DNA of 64,000 nt from Ciona savignyi. Taxonomy: Eukaryota; Chordata; Ascidiacea; Phlebobranchia; Cionidae. Location of the stretch: NCBI GenBank assembly GCA_000149265.1, contig CH002031.1, positions 1 through 64,000 of the forward strand, read 5' to 3'. The notes below the pieces were generated by a model, which did not search any database, had not been told where the DNA came from, and worked only from the letters and a program-made list of their open reading frames with translations. How positions within the stretch are numbered: position 1 is the first letter of the stretch; every line of letters starts with the position of its first letter. The translations under genes were made by a program, and so were the position numbers. Positions 10,489 through 22,400 of this stretch are shown piece by piece.

Positions 10489-13400
10489 CTAGTTATATAT
10501 GATAGATATATTTTGTAAGATTATATAGTAAAATAACAATTTTAATTCATGTTTACCCCGAGGAAATGGAAAACGCTGTGGCATTTTAACACGATCGTCA
10601 AATTAACTCTTGCTCAATCATAGACAACACACTGCCTAAGCCAGTGGTTCTTAAAATGGGTTTGAAAGATGAGTCAGTATCAGGGGTTCAGTGGAGATTA
10701 GGATAAGTATACACACGCTATGTGTATAGAAATCACAATGTCCTCTACTTCAGTGCTTCTCAACCAGTGGGCCGGGGCCTCTTATGTGCACCTTATGTGC
10801 AACAGATGCATAGTTCAATTTAGGCTCAAGTTTTTAAACAGATAAATTTTGAATTTCAAAGAAGGGTTCGGTGAATGCCCGCATAAAACTTGCGGGGTTC
10901 GGTTCTTCCAACAAGTTTAAGAACCACTGGCCTAAGCTATTAGCTAGGTGTATGAGTGCATTGAAGAGTTGAAGGTTCAAAACTGGTCACTAGCCAGTCA
11001 GTTGTGTCCTTGGGCAAGGCACTCAACATTGCTTGAACCCAGAAGATTAATGGGTTCTACCAAATTAAAGGAATGTGTGAATCATACACAACACACTGAC
11101 TGCAATAGCTTTGGCATGTGAGGTGATCCGACGATTTACCGTATGATACACTCATTTTGTTTTCCATTCCTTAGGATAAACATAAATACCCTATCCAGTG
11201 CAACCCAACTGAGAACGCAGGTTAATGTGACAAATACACCCATTGCATTTTTACATTCCCAGTAATAAACATGAATATCCTATTCTATTCTTATAGTTTT
11301 GTTTTCCAGACTGTGGGCGAAAGATGTTTTAATCTTTAGGTTATAATGTTTCCTGTATTGTAGGGTGAATGTTACAAGCTGCTAGTGTTTAGTTTAGTTT
11401 ATTTTTCGTTTCCACGATTAAAACACGAAGCAGGACCATTGATAAAAATTTGACAAAAACGGAAAAAAAAACGGCAAAACGACAGTCGCTAAAACACGTC
11501 TAAAAAAGCAATAAATTATGATTACCATCAACAAAATATCTTGACTTACATTAAACGAATAGTGTGAGATGCTGAGGTATTTAATCCAAGACACCCATCG
11601 AAACATCGATCCAAGGTTTACAGTCAAACTGTTGAACAGCTAAAAAATAAGGATTCAATGTGAAATCAATTATGGTAAGTTACAAAAACAAGGTTAATCA
11701 TGTTTTACTTTAATTTATTTATTACTCTTTTTACATTTACATTAGTATGCCGTTACTTTAGCACCCCTGGAGCTATCATGGATCCGAAGCCAGTATCCTG
11801 AAGAAAGCTAATTAAATGCTTGAAGGTTAAAGATAGGTATGACGTGTTTTATTTGATGTATTTTATTTGTAATGTAGACCAAAAAAATAAACTAAGAAAA
11901 AGAATATAAAGCCAAAAGACTTATTTAAAAAGTATACTTTTATCTCCTTGAAATAGGGTTGAAATGGATCCAGAAACCCAAGTTTAAACTTATGATAATC
12001 TGTACACCAGTGGTCCCCAAGTTATTTTAACGCTTCGGTAAACTATGCAACATAAAAATAAAACAAAAAAAATATAATATAAATATGCAGCTGCTGCGGC
12101 CTGGTATCAACTGATCCGCGGACCAGGGGTTGGGTATCATTGCTGTACAACACAAGTTTTGTCCGGCCCGTTGGTCTAAGGGTTAAGTTCGTCGCCTTTC
12201 AATCGAAAGGTTGCAGGTGCGAAACTGGTTGCTAGCTAGTCGGTTGTGTCCTTGGGCAAGGCACTTTACGTACATTGCCTGAACCCAGCGGATTAATGGG
12301 TTCTACCAAATTGAAGGAACGTTTCTATCATATACAACACACTGCAATAGCCCTGGTAACCCGACGATGAGCGCGAGGTGATCTGACGATCGCCCGTGTG
12401 TTAACCCCCTTGGTTTTCCCATTCACGGGGATAAAGTTAAAATTGTTAAAACACACTTACCAATGAAAGGACAAAGGTAAGGGTGGATACCAGGGACACG
12501 ACGGATGCGTCTTTAAACGAGGCCGAGAAGAACAGAACAATCGAAGCAGAGGAGAATGAAATCAAAACACAGAACAGAAAAAAAGTGAAAAATGCGCCAC
12601 CATCTGGTTTTAATCCTAAAAAGAAATTTTTTTATTAGTATTAAATCAATAAAGTTAAATGTGAATTTATGATTTATATTAATATGGGCGGGTTCACGGT
12701 AGCCACCGGGACCAGGAAGTTAGGCCATAGAAGGCCCATTACTCCACAATTGATGGTTTTGTTGTTATGGTGAACATTAAAATATCAGTGTTGTATTTAA
12801 ATCTTAAAGGCATACTTGAGCTTTATTTTTATTTGTTTAAAAATGCCAGGAAATTAGACCTCAATCAGCCCACGTTTGGTCCAACCTGTAATTTTTGTTT
12901 ACCGAGAAACAATTTTCACACTATAACCACATCTAAAAAGTACATAAAAACATATATACTTGCATTAATTATTCTGGCAAAGTATGTTAAATACGGTGAC
13001 ATGTTATGTGACAGGCATAAAAATGATCCACAGTTGCTTAAAAACTAAACCCAAGCACCCCTCACTTAACCCCAGTATAGTCATGACATTGTCAGAATTC
13101 ATGATTCAAATTCCCCACAGTGCACACCACTTACCAACCATCCAGTAACTGGTTATGGAACAGAGGATCACTCCTATCAGGTTCAGTGGTATCACTACAG
13201 CAAACAACTTCGCAAGAAAATAAGAAGTTACTCTGTAGTAACCGGAGATGTATTCGTGTCTGTGATTATAAGTTGTAGTTATTCGTGGCTGTGATTATAA
13301 GTTGTAGTTATTCGTGAATTTGATTATAAGTTGTAGTTATTTGTGGCTGTTATTATAAGTTGTAGTTATTTGTGAATGCGATTATAAGTTGTAGTTATTT

Positions 13401-16400
13401 GTGGCTTTGATATAAGTTGTAGTTATTTGTGGCTGTGATTATAAGTTGTAGTTATTTGTGTCTGCGATTATAAGTTGTAGTTATTTTTGGCTGTGATTAT
13501 AGGTTGTAGTTATTTGTGGCTATGATTATAAGTTGTAGTTATTTGTGACTGTGATTATAAGTTGTAGTTATTTGTGAATGTGATTATAAGTTGTAGTTAT
13601 TTGTGGCAGTGATTATAAGTTGTAGTTATTTGTGACTGTGATTATAAGTTGTAGTTATTTGTGGCTGTAATTATTGGCAAAAACAATTAGTCGGTGCTTA
13701 CTGAACCAAGTGATTTAATAGAATGAAAGTAAAACTGTGCAAAGTGTCAATCGTAATTAACACACAACCATAGCTCTGGTAACTCAACTGTGGAAATTGG
13801 ATAACCCGACGATGGTCTATGTAAAAGGAATTAATTTTATTATTTTTTATTTGACAAAATAAATTTTTATTGCTGTCTAAGATTTAAAAATGCTTAGTGA
13901 AAACTATCAAAAAATACACTAGCATGACAGTGTGCTCAAAGCAATGTCCGTTAAGTGCCTTGGCTAAGGAAACAACCGACTAGCTGGTGACCAGTTTGAA
14001 ATCTGCATTTTCCCCTGAAAGCAAACACACTAATTCACCAAGCTTATTAGTCGGACATAATTTATAATAACATGAAGATGTTTAAAAACAGGTAACTCAA
14101 CTTACATAAATAAAGATCTCTCCCTAACAAATATATCCGCAAGAGCAGTGTTATCAAACATTGCTTTGGTCAGGATGAAATATAGAAATCCAAACCTGGA
14201 AGGAAAACATTGCTTTATGAAAATTTGATATAAGAATAGAATAATCATGTTTATTTTCAGGGATAGAAAAATGCAAGGTGTTTTATAAAAGACAATTTAA
14301 CATTTTTTGACCACATTCGGAAAAACGTAATATTAAAACATAACTAATGTAGTGTGCTGTATATAATAGAGATGTTGCAACTGTTTTAGTTCCCTGGCTG
14401 TGTTCTTCGGCAAGGTACTAAGTGGACATCATCATAAATCAGTGGATTAGTTTGACCGATTAGTTTAGCGATTTAGTGCCTAAGGTTGTATGTTCTAAAC
14501 TGGTCACTAGTCAGTCTGTTGTGTCCTTGGGCAAGTTACTTAGCAGACATTGCCTGAACCCAGTGGAATAATGGGTTCTACCAAATTAAGGGAACATCTC
14601 AATCATACACAACACACTGCAATAGCTCCGGTAACCCGACGGTGGGCGCGAGGTAATCTGACAATTTCCCATCATGTTTTCCCATTTACAAAAATAAACA
14701 AGAATATCCTAAAACAAGAATATTCTATCCTAACTTCACCTGTTCTGTACACCCACAGTTGCAGTTTCGTCAACTTTGAAATAAAGAATTCCAAAAATCA
14801 ACCCACACAGTATATTGATTGTTACCTGGGGAGGATAGTGTTGTTGATTGTTGTGAACTGGAATATTTTTTGATTTGTATAAGTGGTTAAGGTATGGGAT
14901 TTTACATTCACACCACTACTTAAATGGTTCTAATATCCCGGTTCTCCCATACAGCAAACAAGTTACTGACTAGCTAGTGACCAGTTTCGAACCTGCAACC
15001 TCTTGGTTGAAAGACATCGCACTAAACCACTAAACTAACCGATCGGATATCTCCATGCAACAAACAAGATACTTACATTAGCAAGAAGAGCTGCTGGATT
15101 CCTAAACATTCCAACAACTTCCCTCTGGACCAACTTGGCAAACTGGTAGAAGGTGGACGTTGTGCAGTTGATCAATCGGTCTTTGGTTTCAGATTGAACT
15201 GAATGCAAAAAAGAAATTAACTTAACAACAGATTAAGAGGGGAGATATTTTATATGCATCAGAAAACGCAAGGTTTTCCAATGGAAAAACGTCAGATTAC
15301 CTTATGCCTATCCTCAATTCTCTAGAGTTATAATTGCAGTATTTTGGATGATGGAACTGAATATTTATATTTTATCCCCGACTTTCTTTTTAGCCTATCC
15401 CATTGATCTATGGGGTTCAAATAAACATCATGTGTTACATTAAAATCACCATGCCATTCATCACTTTTTGGGGAGAAAAATTTTATAAATGAGCTTGGAC
15501 GTAACGATTCCATTGTTACCGCGAGTTGAACTATATCTGACTTGTGTAAGATTTGGGAGTTTTTTGAAGTAACTGGTTGTAATATTTTCTACAGTTAATT
15601 TGACTTAGGCCATTAGCTTTTAATATTAATTTCCATTATGTATATAAGTTAAGTTCACAATTTGAAGTAGCCTAACATGTAAAATACATTAAAAACACAA
15701 ATTTTGATAATATCCTAACGTAAAAGTGGAATAAAAGTTTGAACTGTAAGAATGTCTTGATATTGCTGGAGATATCTGGTATAGTGGGCGTCGCAAAAAG
15801 GATGTAACACAATGTCCTACTTTACTGTAACCATCGACAAGGTTATTTACCTGGTTTTTCTTCAGTGTATGTTATGACTTCCCCGTACGAATTTGATTTC
15901 TTATGAATTGATGATAAATGGTCAATAAAGGAGGTTTTGCGTTTATCCTTTCCGTCCGGTGCTAATTCTGTGGTAAATAGGATAATAATTTATGTGTGTT
16001 TCGTTAATGGGAAAACCCAGGGGGTTGACACACAGGCAATCGTCAGATCACGTTGCGCCCACAGTCGAGTTACCGGAGCTATTGCAGTGTGTTGTATATG
16101 ATTCAGACATTTTTTTCAATTTGGTAGAACCCATTAATCCTCTGGGTTCAGGCAATTTCCTTTAACTGCCTTCCCTAAGAATGCAAATAAACATGAATGA
16201 ACCTCTAAACACATACCAGTATTAACATCTGTACAGCTCCCGTTACAAATGACATCAAGCAAGAAATCCGCTGGATTATCATGTTCTTCACACTGAAAAC
16301 CTGGAGAACAAACTTTATCATGAATATGCAAATAAATTTGCTTTGATAACCACTTAAAGGAGATTAAAAAGCATCAAAGCTAAGTTGTCATACATAGGAA

Positions 16401-19400
16401 TATTATAAGTGAAAACAATATTTCAATTATGTATTAATTTAAGTAAATAAAGCATTAATCCACCAGAGTATCGAATACTCCGATTTTATTAACAAGAAAT
16501 AAGTCCTGGGAAATGTTGTAAACCTAGCAACAGAATCCGTCTTATTAATATAATAAGTATAGAAATAAGAAGGGTATGATTTATTCCGTTGAATGTGAAA
16601 ACACAAGGCGCGTTAACACATGGGCAATCGTCAGATTACCTCGCACCCACTGTCGGGTTACCAGAGCTATTATCATATGTTTAAAACTATGCAAGCATTG
16701 CTACATATTTTTACTTATTAAACATTTTTTTAAACAATGTCTGCTAATTTCCTTGCCCAAGAAAACCATGAAAAATTAGCGGAGTGCTTTTGATACAACT
16801 ACCCTTGGTACAAAATACCCACAATAGGTTACTATCGCAGTTGGTTTCAAATATGGAGAAATTGCTTTAAAATTTTTAATTAACGTAAAAATCCATAGAA
16901 TAACAATTCCTACCTAAGCTTTCAAAATATGGTAGAACCTGGTACTGGGGGCCATGGTATATGAGTTGCCCTTCCCCCAACAGTGTTAATGTATCCAGAT
17001 GCTTAAATATAGAATATCTCGGCTGATGAATAGTGAATATGATAGTTCGACCTTTTTCACTCAATCTGTAAGGAAGGTGGTAGCATTGATTGGGTTTAAT
17101 AATTAGTCCGACCGGTTATGGTGGTGTAGTGCATTGTCTTTCAGCCGAAAGGTTACAGGTAGAAAACTGGTCCCTAGCTTGTCAGCTTTGTCCTTGGGCA
17201 AAACCCTTAACGGACATTGCCCGAACACATCAGATTAATGGATTCTACTGAATTAAAAGAACATTTGAATCATACGCACTATGCAACACACTACAATAGC
17301 TCCGGTAACATAACGGTTAGGGCGAGGTTATCTAATGATTGCCTGTGTGTTAACTACCTTATGTTTTCCCATTAACAGGGATAAACATGAATATCCTATC
17401 CTTTGATTGGGTTCCATAATACACTGATGGTGAGGGTGGATATCTAACCTAAAACCTGTTTGGTCATTTATTGACGGTCTTAACCAAGTCTTACAATCAG
17501 TCAACTGTGATCAGCGGTAAATAAAATTAAAGGCTATGTCGGTAACACTGACAGTGGTTGGAAAAAGTGAAATTAATCGTCAACACTAACTAGACACTTT
17601 AAATATTAACTGATAACACTGACATAGAAACTCAAATATTCGCTGGCAACACTGACATAGAAACTAAAATATCGGCAACACTGACATAGAAACTAAAATA
17701 TCGGCAACACTGACATAGAAACTAAAATATTCGCTGGCAACACTGACATATAAACTAAAATATCGGCAACACTGACATAGAAACTAAAATATCGGCAACA
17801 CTGACATAGAAACTAAAATATCGGCAACACTGACATAGAAACTCAAATATTCGCTGGCAACACTGACATAGAAACTAAAATATCGGCAACACTGACATAT
17901 AAACTAAAATATCGGCAACACTGACATAGAAACTAAAATATCGGTAACACTGACACAGAAACTAAAATATCGGCAACACTGACATAGAAACTCAAATATT
18001 CGCTGGCAACACTGACACAGAAACTAAAATATCGGCAACACTGACATATAAACTAAAATATCGGCAACACTGACATATAAACTAAAATATCGGCAACACT
18101 GACATAGAAACTAAAATATCGCCAACACTGACACAGAAACTAAAATATCGGCAACACTGACATAGAAACTAAAATATCGGCAACACTGACACAGAAACTA
18201 AAATATCGGCAACACTGACATAGAAACTAAAATATCGGCAACACTGACATAGAAACTAAAATATCGGCAACACTGACACAGAAACTAAAATATCGGCAAC
18301 ACTGACATAGAAACTAAAATATCGGCAACACTGACATAGAAACTAAAATATCGGCAACACTGACATAGAAACTAAAATATCGGCAACACTGACATAGAAA
18401 CTAAAATATCGGCAACACTGACATAGAAACTAAAATATCGGCAACACTGACATAGAAACAAAAATATCAACTGGCAACACTGCTCACCGCTTAAGCAGGA
18501 ACATAACAGAGTTTGCAGTGGAAGCATCCAACCCGGTGGTCGGCTCATCCAGGAAGAGGACGGTAGGAGCAGTGATGAGTTCCATCCCGATCGAAGCTCG
18601 CTTCTTCTCTCCTCCGGAGACTCCTCGGATCATCTCGTTGCCAATCTGGAACAAATTATTTGTTTTTTCAAATTTTTGTAAAAAATTTTTTTGAACAAAT
18701 TTTTTAGGATTGGATAAGAAATTCATGTTTATTCTGTGGGAAACCAAGGAGGGTTAACACACAGGCAATCGTCAGATCACCTCGCGCCCATCGTCGGGTT
18801 ACCGAAGCTATTGCAGTGTGCTGTGTATGATTCACATGTTCCTTCAATTTAGTAGAACCCATTAATCCGCTGGGTTCAGGCAATGTCCGTTAAGTACCAT
18901 GCCCAAGGACACAACCGACTAGCTAGCGACCAGTTTTGCACCTGCAACCCTTCGATTGAAAGGCGACGCACTTGACCGCTAGACCAACAAGCCGGACTTT
19001 TTTTTAAACAAATTTTAGTTAACCTCCTCATATAATTTGCACCTCCTATTGCACCCTTTCCATTAAATTTAACGCATTAGGACTAACAGTAGCGCTGTTT
19101 TTTGCAAATGTACATATTTTTTTAATAATTAAAATTAATAGTTTACTATTTTTTGTTTCCACAATGAAAACACGAAGCAGGACCTATGATAATAATTCGG
19201 AAAAAGGGAAAAAACGGCAAAACGACATTCGTTAAAACACGTCTAAAAACCAATCAATTATCAAGTTTCGATATAATTAGATGTGGCCCCTAAACCCACA
19301 TAAAAAAATAAAATAAACAAAAATGAAAAAATAAATGTTTATAAAAAATCACACAAAGCCTCGAAAAAAGTGTGCGGTAAAGCGACCCGTGCAAAATAAT

Positions 19401-22400
19401 AATTATTGTCTTTATTACTATATAAAATAATTTGTTTTATTACTATATAAATAAATTGTCTTTATTACTATATAAATTTACAGAAAGAGACAAGAAAACA
19501 AGAAAACCAGACGAAAAAAGGCAAATCAAAAAAAGTGGCAAAACAGGTAACTCGTGACTGTGTTTATTGATATAATAATTGTGGTTTATCGGAAATAAGA
19601 TTAGTGTTATCCTGTCAGACATTGATGAATATTCAAGATAAGAATTACAAGCACCCCCCAAATAACTTGGTTTAACAGCCATTTTGGTTAAGTTAATTGT
19701 TATTGGACAGATTTTATAAACTTTTATTTTATCAATTTTATTTTTTATTATTAAGGCATATTATAAATATGTTTTATTATTATTTTGCATATTTTGCAAC
19801 TCCTGACTTATTTTACTTAGATTACGGTAAAAGAAAAAAATTAACATTCGGTACATATTTAAAGTTCTACTAATAACAAAATATCAATGAAAAAGAACCA
19901 TATGTTATGTTGCAGATTGTTTAGTTTAGTTTATTTTACACTATATAATAAAAACACGCAAAAATACCATGTATTGAAAAATTGAAAACAGGTTTAAAAT
20001 CAAAATTTTATTTATTGTCATTAGATTGTCTTATAATTTATAAATGGTTTTTGTCGATTTTGCCATCTTTTGTGTGATTTTATTAAGAAAACAAAAAATA
20101 ATCCAAACTAACGAAAAGATAAATAAATTTTCTAATTTATTTTGTACTTCTGATTTTAAACAAAATAAATATCACAAAATGTTTACAAAATAAATACGCC
20201 TTAAAACAACATAAATTGATGTTTGTAACGGGAGATCTATTTGAATATCTTACTAATGATGCCTTTGTGGTAAAATCAATTTTTTTTTAAATGTATTGCG
20301 GTGGGTTTGGTAGTTTTATTCTTTTTTGCAATAGTGTTAACAAGACAGCAAATAAAACAAATCATAGCAAAGGAACAGAAGAGGCTGCTAATCTTCGCAA
20401 GGTAATCAGACGATTGTCGTGCGTTTTCTGTGCTTATGAATTCACAAGGATAGGATATTCATGTTTATCCCAATGAATGGAAAAACCAAGGGGGGTTAAC
20501 ACATGGGCAATCGTCATATCACGTCGCGCCCACCTTCGGATAAAACATAAATAATTATTTGTTTTACCATTAGTCCCAGAAGCAAATTAAACAAATCACA
20601 AAAACAGGAAAAGATGGCAAAACCAACAGTCGTTAAAATATGTCATTAAAAATAGGAATAAAAAACAATTAATCTACTGTAAGATGGCATAGATCCAAGT
20701 TTGTTTTAAATAACAGTTTGGTTAGGATAAAATATTCATTTATTCGAAAGGTGTCTCACTAATCCACCAAACCACTACATTTAAAAAAGATAAAATTTAA
20801 AAATGTTTAATTCACCTTTGTGTCTGCACAAGCGTTTAAATTGAGGTCGTTCAACACTTGCTCAATTCTATCTTCCTTATCTTTCAAAGATAACGACGCG
20901 GGAAGTCGTAGTTGCGCCGAAAACCACAAATTTTCACGGACGGTCAACGTTGGGGTGACAATGTCATTCTGAGGAAAAATATAAAATCGATTTATAAATG
21001 TAATTTAGTTTAGTTATATTTTTTATATATATGTTTGTTAATGAGTAAATGTCACAAATTTTAAATAATCATCCAAAAATCAATTAAGTAAGTAATATCA
21101 GAAAACATATTGCTATAAAAACAATTAATTTTTACATGTCGTTCTGTGAAAAATATAAAATCGATTACTAAATGTTACCTACTTATTTATTTTTAACTGT
21201 AATAATTTTAATATTAGCTTATCTCTAGTTTTATTTTTTAAATTTTTAATTAATGGGTTTGGTAAAAAAGTCTGACTATACCTACATTAAATAATTTATT
21301 AAAACATATACATTTTTTAACGACTATCGTGTTGCTGTCATTTACACGTTTCCAAGTTTTTATAGAAATTCTTGCTATGTGTTTTTTTGGTTGGAACAAA
21401 AAATTAACTAAAAATACATAAATTAAAAAAAAAATATTTTTTTGTTAATAATTAAATACCTAAAAGTTAAAATAATTATCCAATAATGAAAAAATGGCAT
21501 AAAGTATAGATATTTGTCGGAAAACATCGTGCATTTTTTTAACCAGAGTTTTCCTGTGTTACGTTTTGTCTTATTGAATGTTTTAAGGAATTTAACAAAA
21601 ACAAATAAATTAAACGAAAAACAAATATAAGTAATAGGGTAGGAAGTATCAGGGGTCATTAAGAGGCATTATTACGCATTAAACCCTTAATAATTTAAAC
21701 AAAATGTCTAATTTATTAAATGTGCTAGTGTTTTCTCATTTTTAAATCAATTAAAAATTTTAATTAAAACAATTTCCATCAAATATATCTGGTTACTATT
21801 GGGCCAAGTGTCACTTTAATTTATTTCGGTTAATTTTTCGTTGATTCATTAGGGTAATAAAGAAAATAGCAAAGGGAAGCAAGGCAAAAGAGTAATTTTA
21901 CAATGGTTTAAACATGTCAGGTACTTACATTCTATTATGCGTGTACGACTGACAGTTTTAACTATAGTTTTAGAAACACATACGGACATTGCCATTTTGT
22001 TTTATCTGTGTCCTTTGGGAAAGATACTTAATGTGCATGTTTGTCATAAATATTATAGGATAAAATTTGAACTAGAAAGAAATTCTACAGAATTTAAATT
22101 TGGCAACCATGTCCGCTATATTTAATATTTCTATACATCGGTTTTTGGATAAACATTTTAAAGACTTTTTTTGTGATTTTTTTCTTGTTTCTGTTTCATG
22201 GTGTGTTTTACTTGCTGTGATGATGTTATTGGATAAAATGGAAACAAATTATTTAACCAAACAGCACAATTAAATACAATATTTTTGTTTAATTGTACAC
22301 TCTCTGGTTTTAACTTTGGTGTTGTTTTTGAAAGATTTTTAAAATGAAATCGGTATTGTGGCAAATTGGTTAGAGCAATATGTTTATAACCAAGCAATGC

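Noticed and set aside
14790..14860. Gene A exon 10 starting at the upstream ATTCCAG acceptor (near 14860)
   Set aside because: It would break the phase with exon 9 and add residues absent from ABCG2; CCCCAG at 14826 fits.
17595..18480. Regular short repeats resembling a CRISPR array
   Set aside because: Units are contiguous with no unique spacers, in a eukaryotic intron; it is a minisatellite.
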